35,251 bases of DNA, from assembly GCA_937900875.1 (NCBI GenBank), contig CALCGD010000068.1, forward strand, positions 1-35,251, read 5' to 3'. Below the pieces are notes generated by a model. It ran no database searches, was not told the DNA's origin, and saw nothing but the letters and a program-made list of their open reading frames with translations. The DNA comes from an uncultured Flavobacteriales bacterium. GTDB taxonomy: Bacteria; Bacteroidota; Bacteroidia; UBA10329. The translations under genes were made by a program, and so were the position numbers. Position 1 is the first letter of the stretch. Each line of letters begins with the position of its first letter. This document shows, piece after piece, positions 16,460 to 24,000 of this stretch.

Positions 16460-17698
16460 ATGGCCGAAAATAAAGTTTACGATTTATGTATAGTTGGTGG
16501 TGGAATTGTAGGTGCTGCCACCGCATTTAGTTTTCAGCAGGCTTATCCTGATTTGAAAGTGCTTTTAATTGAGAAGGAAGGTCGCCCAGCACCGCACCAA
16601 ACAGGTCATAATTCGGGTGTTATTCATTCTGGCATTTACTATAAACCGGGCTCTTTAAAGGCGCTAAACTGCGTAAAGGGTAAGAATCAACTAATTGATT
16701 TTGCCAAGCAACATGGCATCAAGCATGATGTCTGCGGTAAAGTGATTGTTGCCATGGAGGAAAGTGAATTTCCTCATATGGAGAAGGTCTTTAACAATGG
16801 CATTGCCAATGGATTAACCGACAATAGATGGATTAATTCTGAAGAGATTAAAGACATTGAACCGTACTGTACAGGCATAAAGGGAATTTGGGTGCCCTAC
16901 ACGGGAATCATTGATTTTGTGGGAGCCACTTCGAAAATGTTGGAGATTACTGAGGCTTTAAACGAAGAAAGTGCAGTGGTTTTTAATGAAGAAGTTTTGT
17001 CTTTTGCGGAAGAAGGAGAGTTGAAGCAGATTAGAACAAATAAAGCTTCTTATCGGGCTAAGTTCATGGTTTTTTGTGGTGGATTACAGGCCGATAGATT
17101 GGCTAAAAAAGACGGAGTGAAACTCGATATGTCTATTGTTGGGTTTAGAGGAGATTATTACGAATTAGCTGAGCACGCAAAGCACAAAGTTCGCAACCTC
17201 ATTTACCCAGTGCCAAACCCAGAGTTTCCCTTCTTGGGAGTACATTTTACTCGGATGACGGACGGAAGTGTAGAGTGCGGTCCGAATGCGGTGTTCAGTT
17301 TTAAGCGGGAAGGCTACGGAAAAACGGACTTTGATTTAAGAGACACTGTAGATGCTTTGACGTTTAAAGGAACGTGGAACCTGCTGTTCAATCATTTTGG
17401 GTTTGCCTACAACGAATACCGAAGGGCGTTTTCTAAGCGTTTATTCTTAAAAACATTACAACGCCTAATTCCAGATTTAACAATGGACGATTTGGTGCCA
17501 GGTAGAGCAGGAGTGCGTGCCATGGCGTTAGGGATTGATGGAGAAACGATTGACGATTTTCGTATTGAGCAAAAGGGAAATTCTCTACACGTGTTAAACG
17601 CGCCAAGCCCAGCAGCCACTGCAAGTTTGGCAATTGGAGATCAAATAAGGGAAATGGCAGAAGAACGATTTTCGCTCAAAGACAGCCTTAGTCTGTAA
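16460..17698 (+). CDS. lhgO: L-2-hydroxyglutarate oxidase
   Basis: A 412-residue FAD enzyme of the DAO superfamily that oxidises L-2-hydroxyglutarate to 2-oxoglutarate, passing electrons to the quinone pool at the membrane. The dinucleotide-binding motif VGGGIVGAATA lies near residue 12, and the LhgO-typical HQTGHNSGVIHSGIYYKPGS follows. The C-terminal PSPAATASLAIG segment is typical of the same group. It lies 11 bases after the DUF819 gene. Its 3' end overlaps the convergent gene at 17688-18239 by 11 bases. In the cell it may act as a metabolite-repair enzyme or in glutarate/lysine breakdown. Confidence 0.93.
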   Translation: MAENKVYDLCIVGGGIVGAATAFSFQQAYPDLKVLLIEKEGRPAPHQTGHNSGVIHSGIYYKPGSLKALNCVKGKNQLIDFAKQHGIKHDVCGKVIVAMEESEFPHMEKVFNNGIANGLTDNRWINSEEIKDIEPYCTGIKGIWVPYTGIIDFVGATSKMLEITEALNEESAVVFNEEVLSFAEEGELKQIRTNKASYRAKFMVFCGGLQADRLAKKDGVKLDMSIVGFRGDYYELAEHAKHKVRNLIYPVPNPEFPFLGVHFTRMTDGSVECGPNAVFSFKREGYGKTDFDLRDTVDALTFKGTWNLLFNHFGFAYNEYRRAFSKRLFLKTLQRLIPDLTMDDLVPGRAGVRAMALGIDGETIDDFRIEQKGNSLHVLNAPSPAATASLAIGDQIREMAEERFSLKDSLSL

Positions 17699-18239
17699 TT
17701 CGGTACTTCTCAGTAAGCGTATCCCATTTAATAATGAACTGCTCCATTATTTCATCAATATTCTTCAATAGAATAGGGTCTGGGGCTTTTAGTTTTCGGA
17801 AGTAATCCTTCTGAAATTCGTTTAGGTTATACTTTAAGAAAACTGCCCGACTCATAGCATAATGCGTGTTTTTAGACGGGTAATTTATTCGGCCGAAATA
17901 AGAATTTAAGTTATCTAGAACGGTGCGCATGCTCACGGAATCAATTTCATAGACTGCCGCAAGTCGTTCAACAATAAGCTCTCGAATACGGTCTTCCTGC
18001 CCTTCGTAGAAATAGTCGTCCAGCAATTTGAAATTTCCAGCAAGAACAATAAGAAGGAAATCGTCCTGATTGTTAGGGTCTACTTGAGCTTCGGAAAGAA
18101 GGTTAACATCATTATTTAGTATCACTGAAACTTCAGGAAAACTAGTGTCAACTGCATTGAAAATGATGTTGACGAACAGATCCGCTACCTTTTCTTCTGC
18201 AACTTTCTTCTTAAATAAGGAGGTTAGGCCAAGCGCCAT
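17688..18239 (-). CDS. Hypothetical cytoplasmic protein, no family recognised
   Basis: The 183-residue protein has no signal peptide and no membrane helix. It is predicted to be mainly helical and rich in Asp, Glu, Asn and Leu, with an amphipathic start (LFKKKVAEEKVADLF) and clusters of aromatic residues (NSYFGRINYP, FQKDYFRKLKAP). I do not recognise it. It has a good promoter of its own (18263-18293), which supports a real gene. It converges on lhgO with an 11-base overlap. Confidence 0.75.
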   Translation of the reverse strand: MALGLTSLFKKKVAEEKVADLFVNIIFNAVDTSFPEVSVILNNDVNLLSEAQVDPNNQDDFLLIVLAGNFKLLDDYFYEGQEDRIRELIVERLAAVYEIDSVSMRTVLDNLNSYFGRINYPSKNTHYAMSRAVFLKYNLNEFQKDYFRKLKAPDPILLKNIDEIMEQFIIKWDTLTEKYRITD

Positions 18240-18262
18240 GTAGGTGTAACTGTAGGTTTGGG

Positions 18263-18293
18263 TAAAGTTAGCCTTGGGTATTGCTAGATCAAA
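18263..18293 (-). promoter_or_regulatory. Bacteroidota-type promoter of the 17688-18239 gene
   Basis: On the minus strand: TTTG (18290-18293), 19-base spacer, TAACTTTA (18263-18270). This matches the consensus except for the last base. The start codon is about 23 bases downstream. Confidence 0.6.
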
Positions 18294-18326
18294 GACAATC
18301 TTATGTACTTGTTAACATCAGTTGGT

Positions 18327-18362
18327 TAAAAAAGAAAGCCCCGAAACCAGAGGTCTCGGGGC
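18327..18362 (-). terminator. Minus-strand intrinsic terminator without an adjacent gene
   Basis: GCCCCGA / TCGGGGC 7-bp stem; on the minus strand it is followed by a run rich in T (TTTCTTTTTT). The nearest upstream minus-strand gene already has a strong terminator at 18522-18559, so this one either is a backup that protects the promoter at 18263-18293 or ends an unannotated short transcript. Confidence 0.7.
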
Positions 18363-18521
18363 CAAAATCGATGATCTATGATAACTCGATCAACCAATAA
18401 ACCAAGTAAAACGACCAGCATTTGCGTATCACTTCAACACCGACTTATCTATAAAACCCTCTAACCCAAAGGTTTGTTCAGATTAAACGTTAGAGTTGAA
18501 AATTATTGTGTGAGACAATAG
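18363..18521 (-). other. Gene-free stretch between two terminators; possible small RNA
   Basis: This is the core of the only gene-free stretch above 300 bases (18240-18580). It has several inverted repeats: TATTGT-N5-ACAATA (18504-18520), CTCTAAC / GTTAGAG (18459-18465 with 18489-18495), and ATCGA / TCGAT (18367-18371 with 18386-18390). On the minus strand it would end at the terminator at 18327-18362. A 31-codon frame reads through the terminator and does not look like a protein. No clear promoter is seen. Confidence 0.3.
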
Positions 18522-18559
18522 AAAAAGCCCTTGAATCATGGATGATTCAAGGGCTTTTT
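18522..18559. terminator. Strong bidirectional terminator after the T9SS hydrolase gene
   Basis: A perfect 18-bp inverted repeat with a 2-base centre. The arms begin with AAAAAGCCCTTGAATCAT, so both strands show a GC-containing stem flanked by A and T runs. It lies 22 bases after the hydrolase stop codon. Confidence 0.9.
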
Positions 18560-18580
18560 GAAAGTCGTTTATCGAGTTAC

Positions 18581-19804
18581 TTATTGCTTGATAAAGTGAG
18601 CTGTACTAATCACATCTCCAATAGTTCTTAGCGTGTAAGTTCCGGCTGGAAGTTCAGATACGTTTAAGGTATTCTGTCCCTTGATTGTATTTGATGTGAG
18701 AACGGTACGTCCAATTGCATCAATTACTTCAACCAGAGCAATTTCTTCTGCATTAAATGTGATTTCGTCCAAAGCAGGATTCGGGAACAAAGCAATTTTG
18801 TTTTGGTTTACTTCGGAAATTCCAGAAGAAAGTTGGGCGCAGCTGTTTGTCTCTGATCCACAAACTAAATCAGCTAAAAATTCGGTCACGAAATCCATTG
18901 CAGCTTGATCAATTGGGCTCAAGTAACCCACGTGATTGTTTACACCAGGATAGCTTCTCAGTTCGTGGTTTAAGCCGATGTTTTCTGCTCTCACATGAAC
19001 ATGCCCACTTCCAGAAGCTATCAAACCTGTTGGGAAACCAGATACAGAAACTTCTTGAGTTAGGAATGGAACTACGCCATCTTGCTCTTCATGAACACTC
19101 ACAATGGCGGCATCACCTGCTTCCATCCAAGTTGTATCTCCTATCGCCCCACTAAAGCTAAGCACACCTAAGGCATCGCTCGAGTAGTTTGGTGTTCCGC
19201 TGTTTCCTTCTACACCGCCAAGTCCTGCTGTATCATTCACCATATAAGCTGGAACTTCACTTAGCTTATCTAAATAGGCTGAATGAATAGCTGCAATTGC
19301 TCCAGCAGAAATTCCTCCTACAATGATTTTCTCACAATCTATGCCGTAAGGATTTCCATCTTCAGCTGCGGTTTTCTTCAGGTATCTTACACAAGCATTC
19401 ATGTCATGAGCACCTCTTAGAACTGCCAGAGTAGTGGTTACTTCGCTTGGCAAGAAGAAACCAACTCGGTAATCTGGGGCAACAACTACGTAACCCATTT
19501 TAGCAAGAATGTTACACATAAAGGCAACGTCTGCACGGCTACCACCTATGAAAGATCCACCGAAAGCCATTAGAATTACCGGTCTATCAGTTTGTGTGTC
19601 TCCAGCTGGAGCGTAAACGTCCATTTTTAAATCTACAGCGCCTCCGCCTAAGGCAGTGTTGCTGCCAAATGTAACTGCGCTTGTAACGTCAACATTCTGA
19701 AATAGATCAAACGTAGTGTATCGTCCTCCAGAGCAATCGGTTTGGGCAAAACTTGCGCCTACAGCTGCAATCATTGTTAAACAGATGGTAAAAATTCTTT
19801 TCAT
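18581..19804 (-). CDS. Secreted alpha/beta hydrolase with T9SS sorting domain
   Basis: The 407-residue protein starts with a Sec signal peptide (MKRIFTICLTMIAAVGASFA). An alpha/beta hydrolase domain of the carboxylesterase/feruloyl-esterase-like type follows: oxyanion motif FGGSFIGGS, nucleophile elbow GGISAGA with Ser166, a likely acid in HEEQDGVVPF and a likely His in NNHVGYLSP. The last 75 residues (FPNPALDEITF ... ELPAGTYTLRTIGD ... FIKQ) form a Por-system type A C-terminal sorting domain, so it is exported by the type IX secretion system and released or attached at the surface. It probably cleaves an ester bond in extracellular material; the substrate is unknown. Several Cys residues could form disulfides. 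Confidence 0.9.
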   Translation of the reverse strand: MKRIFTICLTMIAAVGASFAQTDCSGGRYTTFDLFQNVDVTSAVTFGSNTALGGGAVDLKMDVYAPAGDTQTDRPVILMAFGGSFIGGSRADVAFMCNILAKMGYVVVAPDYRVGFFLPSEVTTTLAVLRGAHDMNACVRYLKKTAAEDGNPYGIDCEKIIVGGISAGAIAAIHSAYLDKLSEVPAYMVNDTAGLGGVEGNSGTPNYSSDALGVLSFSGAIGDTTWMEAGDAAIVSVHEEQDGVVPFLTQEVSVSGFPTGLIASGSGHVHVRAENIGLNHELRSYPGVNNHVGYLSPIDQAAMDFVTEFLADLVCGSETNSCAQLSSGISEVNQNKIALFPNPALDEITFNAEEIALVEVIDAIGRTVLTSNTIKGQNTLNVSELPAGTYTLRTIGDVISTAHFIKQ

Positions 19805-19838
19805 GGTAATCAGGATTATTAGATTGTTAATGTGTGAT

Positions 19839-19846
19839 CAAAGATA
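19839..19846 (-). promoter_or_regulatory. -7 element of the T9SS hydrolase gene
   Basis: On the minus strand TATCTTTG, a perfect TAnnTTTG, 35-42 bases upstream of the start codon and just before the galK stop. A -33 partner at normal spacing is not seen. It suggests separate transcription from galK. Confidence 0.5.
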
Positions 19847-19852
19847 AATTAA

Positions 19853-21001
19853 TCATAATGCAATTTCGTGTACACCATCTGACGGAATACATTGATAAAA
19901 CGAAGGGGCAAAGCCAAACGTCTCAGTATAAGTTGACGCTAATTTTTGACTGACCTCATCCATAGATTCAGTTTCAACAAGCGCTACGCAACAGCCGCCA
20001 AAACCAGCGCCTGTCATTCGGGCTCCTAAGCATGTGGGTTCAGTCGTAAGGGCCTCAACTATATGATTCAACTCAGGACAACTTACTTCGAAGTCATTTT
20101 GTAGAGATAAATGAGAGGCATGCATCAGTTTGCCAAAGGAGTTCAAATCTGACAACTTTAGCGATTTGACTGCTTCCTTAACATGCTCATTTTCAGTAAA
20201 AGCATGACGTGTTCGTTTTCGTAAAATTGGACTGTCTATCAAATTCAAATCTTCATCTAATGCATCAACTAAGTTTGAAATGTCTCGGTGTGAACGAATA
20301 ATGTCTAACGACTCCGAACACTCCTTTATTCGCAGATTATACGCGCTTGTGGCCAATTCTCTGGACTTGTTCGAATTCACTAGCAAAATGCTGTAATCGT
20401 TCAGTTTTAGAGGCACTATTTCATTTTCTAGACTGTTGCAATTAAGCAGGATAGCCGCAGATTTTTTTCCGTTTGCTACTGCATACTGATCCATAATTCC
20501 ACATTTCACGCCTATAAACTCATTCTCAATTTTCTGACAATCTAGCGCCATCTGTATTCGATTTGGCTCTAAACCTGATTCTATTTTAGAAAACATATAG
20601 AAACAAAGTACTTCTAGAGCCGCAGAAGAAGAAAGCCCCGATGCCTTAGGAAGTGTGCTAGAAATGTGAATGTCGCAGCCAGATATTGAGATTCCATTTG
20701 TTTGAAGATGTAACACCACTCCAAGAATAAAATCGGACCAGTGACTTTGCTTTTTCCTAGGGAGTGAATCAAGGTTTAACGTGGTTAATTCATCGAAGTC
20801 TGACGAGAAAATATTGATTTCTCTAGAGTCATTTTTTCTAATTACAGCAGTGATTCCAAGAGAAATTGCTGCTGGTAAAACTAAACCTCCTAGGTAGTCA
20901 ATATGCTCTCCAATGAGATTAACCCTGCCTGGACAGAAGAATCCACGCAGATTATCAGACTTGCCAAACAATTTGTGAAAACGGGCAGTTAGTTTCTTCA
21001 T
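19853..21001 (-). CDS. galK: Galactokinase
   Basis: A GHMP-family kinase that phosphorylates galactose to galactose-1-phosphate in the Leloir pathway. With the ATG at 21001 the protein is 382 residues; an upstream in-frame TTG at 21040 would add 13 residues that do not fit the family. The galactokinase signature GRVNLIGEHIDYLGG is near the N-terminus, followed by the ATP-binding GHMP motif LPKASGLSSSAALEV, the catalytic-Asp region CGIMDQYAVANG, and the third motif RMTGAGFGGCCVAL. No galT, galE or transporter gene lies nearby, so the pathway is spread over the genome. Confidence 0.95.
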   Translation of the reverse strand: MKKLTARFHKLFGKSDNLRGFFCPGRVNLIGEHIDYLGGLVLPAAISLGITAVIRKNDSREINIFSSDFDELTTLNLDSLPRKKQSHWSDFILGVVLHLQTNGISISGCDIHISSTLPKASGLSSSAALEVLCFYMFSKIESGLEPNRIQMALDCQKIENEFIGVKCGIMDQYAVANGKKSAAILLNCNSLENEIVPLKLNDYSILLVNSNKSRELATSAYNLRIKECSESLDIIRSHRDISNLVDALDEDLNLIDSPILRKRTRHAFTENEHVKEAVKSLKLSDLNSFGKLMHASHLSLQNDFEVSCPELNHIVEALTTEPTCLGARMTGAGFGGCCVALVETESMDEVSQKLASTYTETFGFAPSFYQCIPSDGVHEIAL

Positions 21002-21049
21002 ATAGCCGAAAATTAATCTTTGTTGAACTGATAGAGTCAATCAAGTCGC

Positions 21050-21057
21050 TAACTTTA
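21050..21057 (+). promoter_or_regulatory. -7 element of the DUF962-ALDH-phosphodiesterase operon
   Basis: TAACTTTA differs from TAnnTTTG only in the last base; TTG at 21023-21025 is 24 bases upstream. The predicted start near 21064 gives a leader of about 19 bases before the ATG at 21083 and argues against the in-frame GTG at 21059 as start. Confidence 0.4.
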
Positions 21058-21082
21058 CGTGAATTCGAAAATTATTCCCCTT

Positions 21083-21556
21083 ATGTCTAAGATTGAGCGC
21101 CTTTTTGCCGAGTACAGCGAAAGCCATCAGAACGAAACAAATCAGTTCATTCATTGGATTTTTGTTCCGCTCATATTCCTAAGTGTTATTGGTCTGTTAT
21201 GGGATCTGAAGTTGGGAGTAGAACTTAGTTTTCTGGGTGGAGAGCAGCTTAATGCCGCCATGGTGGCAACTGTTTTAGCTTATGGGTATTATTTGTCATT
21301 GTCTTTTAGCATATCTCTTGGAATTCTAATCATATCTGGCCTAGGGCTACTAGGATGTTTCCTTTATGGGAGTCAATTACCATTGAGTGTTTGGAAAATT
21401 TCGTTGATCATTTTTGTGTTGTCGTGGATAATGCAATTCGTTGGACATAAAGTGGAAGGCAAAAAGCCTTCGTTTTTCAAAGACATTCAATTTTTTATGG
21501 TCGGTCCAATGTGGGTGTTGGCCAAATTGTACAACAAACTCGGTATTAAGTATTGA
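21083..21556 (+). CDS. DUF962 / Mpo1-like membrane protein
   Basis: The 157-residue protein matches the Mpo1-like family. The N-terminal signature YSESHQNETNQFIHWIFVPL is followed by hydrophobic helices, and the C-terminal part has MQFVGHKVEGKKPSFFKD and MVGPMWVLAKL. The conserved His residues (HQNETN, IHW, GHK) are those expected to hold iron. Yeast Mpo1 is an Fe(II)-dependent dioxygenase of the ER that shortens 2-hydroxy fatty acids by one carbon (alpha-oxidation). A comparable activity on 2-hydroxy fatty acids or sphingolipid-derived acids is plausible here but unproven. ATG at 21083 is favoured over the GTG at 21059 by homology and promoter position. The next gene starts 2 bases after the stop. 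Confidence 0.85.
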   Translation: MSKIERLFAEYSESHQNETNQFIHWIFVPLIFLSVIGLLWDLKLGVELSFLGGEQLNAAMVATVLAYGYYLSLSFSISLGILIISGLGLLGCFLYGSQLPLSVWKISLIIFVLSWIMQFVGHKVEGKKPSFFKDIQFFMVGPMWVLAKLYNKLGIKY

Positions 21557-21558
21557 TT

Positions 21559-22974
21559 ATGGAAGAAGCAGTAATGGAAAAACCAGCAACAGGTACGGCC
21601 TATTCGGCTGTCGTTCAGAAGCAACGCGATTATTTTTGGTCGCATGTTACTAAACCAATTGAGTTTAGGAAGACTCAACTTAGGAAACTGAAGGCTGCCT
21701 TTGCGAAGCACGAAGACAGTCTATTAGCTGCACTCAAAGCTGATCTTAATAAGCCAAAACAAGAAGCATTCACAACGGAGCTTGGAATTACGGTTGCAGA
21801 AATCGACCATTACATCCGTCATCTAGAAGATTGGATGGAGCCAGAGCGTGTTCCAACTCCATTGTTTTTCCAACCAGGGACTTCTATGATTATGCCCGAG
21901 CCATTTGGAGTAACCCTAATAATTGCGCCTTGGAATTATCCAGTTAAGAACCTCTTTGGACCCTTGTTGGGAGCAATGGCTGCTGGTAATACTGCAGTGG
22001 TTAAACCATCAGAAATTTCTCCGAATTGTAGTAGGGCTATCGCTGATTTGATTAAGGACACATTCGACCCTGAATACATTGTAAGTATTGAAGGTGGAGT
22101 TCCTGAAACTACCGAGTTGTTGAAGGAAAGATTCGATTATTTGCTGTTCACCGGAGGAACTGAAATCGGTAGAATTGTATACCAGGCGGCTGCTAAGCAT
22201 CTAACACCCGTTACTCTTGAGTTGGGAGGAAAGAGCCCTTGTATTGTAGATACCAACATCAACGTGAATGTGGCAGCCAAACGATTAGTTTGGGGCAAGT
22301 TTCAAAATGCTGGACAAACGTGCATTGCGCCAGATTATATCTATGTAAACAACAAAATCAAGGATAAATTTCTTGGTAGAGTAAAGCATTACATCGGAGA
22401 GTTTTTTGGTGATGCAAATAAACCATCCGATGACCTTGGGCGTATCATTAGCGACCGTCACTTTGAGCGCGTAAGCAAGATGCTAACAGGAGATATACTG
22501 GTTGGAGGAGTGACAGACGCTGCTACGCGATACATCGCACCAACGATTATCGATAACGTTACCACGGATCATCCTGCCATGCAGGAAGAAATATTCGGAC
22601 CTGTTATGCCGGTTATGGGATACGATAATTTCGATGAGGTAATCAATCACATCAATGCGGGCGAGCGTCCGTTGGCTATGTACTTATTCAGCAACGACTC
22701 TAAGTTGAAAAAACGGTTGATGAATGAAACCTCTTCGGGTGCCATCTGTGTAAACGAAACAATGGTTCATGCAGGCCAGCCTAATTTACCGTTTGGCGGA
22801 GTAGGGAATAGCGGAATTGGCGCCTACAATGGCAAGCTTGGTTTCGATACGTTTTCACACAAAAAGCCAGTTATGGTGAGGTCTTATTTGGGTGATGTTG
22901 CGCAGAAATACCCTCCTTATACAAGCGGGAAACTGAGCTTCATTAAAATGGCGTCAAAGTTTCTACTTCGTTGA
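21559..22974 (+). CDS. Aldehyde dehydrogenase, class 3 (fatty aldehyde) type
   Basis: Oxidises aldehydes to acids with NAD(P)+. The protein has 471 residues from the ATG at 21559. The nucleotide-binding region IIAPWNYPVKN and LFTGGTEIG, the general-base motif LELGGKSPCIVD, and the catalytic Cys255 in NAGQTCIAPDYI are intact. The PWNYP form, short length and C-terminal hydrophobic/basic end agree with class 3-type (ALDH3-like, fatty or aromatic aldehyde) enzymes. It lies 2 bases after the DUF962 gene and its stop overlaps the TTG start of the next gene, so the three are one operon. Oxidation of a long-chain aldehyde made by the DUF962 protein would be a coherent job; this is inference. Confidence 0.95.
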   Translation: MEEAVMEKPATGTAYSAVVQKQRDYFWSHVTKPIEFRKTQLRKLKAAFAKHEDSLLAALKADLNKPKQEAFTTELGITVAEIDHYIRHLEDWMEPERVPTPLFFQPGTSMIMPEPFGVTLIIAPWNYPVKNLFGPLLGAMAAGNTAVVKPSEISPNCSRAIADLIKDTFDPEYIVSIEGGVPETTELLKERFDYLLFTGGTEIGRIVYQAAAKHLTPVTLELGGKSPCIVDTNINVNVAAKRLVWGKFQNAGQTCIAPDYIYVNNKIKDKFLGRVKHYIGEFFGDANKPSDDLGRIISDRHFERVSKMLTGDILVGGVTDAATRYIAPTIIDNVTTDHPAMQEEIFGPVMPVMGYDNFDEVINHINAGERPLAMYLFSNDSKLKKRLMNETSSGAICVNETMVHAGQPNLPFGGVGNSGIGAYNGKLGFDTFSHKKPVMVRSYLGDVAQKYPPYTSGKLSFIKMASKFLLR

Positions 22975-23900
22975 GAATAATCCTGATTAGTCTATTTCTT
23001 ATTCCTCTCTTCGGAGGTGCACAGGGAATTCGCCCCGACATAGACCATGTAATAGTTATTGGTGTAGATGGAATGAGCCCTGATGGGATTCAGAATGCCA
23101 ATACTCCAACCATCGATAGCATATTAAAAGTTGCCGCATTTACTTGGAAATGCCAAGCAGTATTGCCTACCAGCAGCAGTCCCAATTGGGCTAGCATGAT
23201 AATGGGAGCAGGGCCAGATAAGCATGGAATTACTTCAAACGCTTGGCAACCGCACAAACAAACACTCGAATTAGAATGTGAAGGAACCAAACGGAATGGC
23301 AAGCCCAGCGGTATGTGGCCAACCATTTTTGGTGAGTTGAGGAGACAAAAGCCAGATGCCAAGATTGCGTGCTTCAACGATTGGTTGGCCTTTAATAGAC
23401 TGTTTGAAAAAGGTGTAGTTGACAAACAGCGCGATGCAATTCTGTTGCAAGCCGCCTCACACCACGGCTACAAAGGAATTACCCGAATGGCTTCTAATTA
23501 CTTTAAAAAGAAGAAGCCCAATTTCATGTTTGTGCATTTAGACCATGTAGACCATGCTGGTCATCATGATGGACACGGAACACAAGCGTATTATGATGCA
23601 GTTGGTGTGGCAGACGAAATGATTGCCAAGATAATTGAAGCGGTAAAAGCATCTGGGGTAGCAGAAAGAACCATCATCATCATTACAGCCGACCATGGTG
23701 GAAAAGGACATGGCCACGGAGGAGATTCTCCAGAGGAGGTAAACGTACCTTGGATTCTTACTGGACCAAGCGTTGTAAATGGAGAATTATCGGTTGAAGT
23801 AAACACATACGATACAGCTGCAACTATAGCCTATTTACTAGGAATTAAAGCCCCGGATTGTTGGATTGGTAAGCCTATTCTTCAAGCGGTTGCTCAATAG
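22971..23900 (+). CDS. Alkaline-phosphatase superfamily phosphodiesterase (NPP-like), secreted
   Basis: The 309-residue protein has a short signal peptide (about 1-19, ending GGAQG) and the type I phosphodiesterase/nucleotide pyrophosphatase fold. Metal ligands of the superfamily are visible: Asp33 in GVDGMSPDG, the nucleophile region TSSSPNW (Ser69 or a neighbour), Asp191-His195 in HLDHVDHAGHH, and Asp241-His242 in TADHGGKGHGHGG. It probably hydrolyses a phosphodiester or phosphomonoester in the periplasm; the family also includes lipid and nucleotide phosphodiesterases. The start is a TTG overlapping the aldehyde dehydrogenase stop (TTGA); no in-frame ATG exists before the active-site Asp. 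Overlap implies translational coupling. Confidence 0.9.
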   Translation: MRIILISLFLIPLFGGAQGIRPDIDHVIVIGVDGMSPDGIQNANTPTIDSILKVAAFTWKCQAVLPTSSSPNWASMIMGAGPDKHGITSNAWQPHKQTLELECEGTKRNGKPSGMWPTIFGELRRQKPDAKIACFNDWLAFNRLFEKGVVDKQRDAILLQAASHHGYKGITRMASNYFKKKKPNFMFVHLDHVDHAGHHDGHGTQAYYDAVGVADEMIAKIIEAVKASGVAERTIIIITADHGGKGHGHGGDSPEEVNVPWILTGPSVVNGELSVEVNTYDTAATIAYLLGIKAPDCWIGKPILQAVAQ

Positions 23901-24000
23901 CGGGCTGACTTAATAGAATTGCTTAATCGATAACATGGCTGACTAACTATTTTGTCTCTCGGATTATAAATTAGCCAGGTCATACTGATATTCTGTACCT

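Noticed and set aside
18327-18420. 31-codon minus-strand frame through the terminator in the gene-free stretch
   Set aside because: It reads through the GC hairpin and T-run and gives a Trp/Phe/Arg-rich end; more likely a by-product of the terminator sequence.
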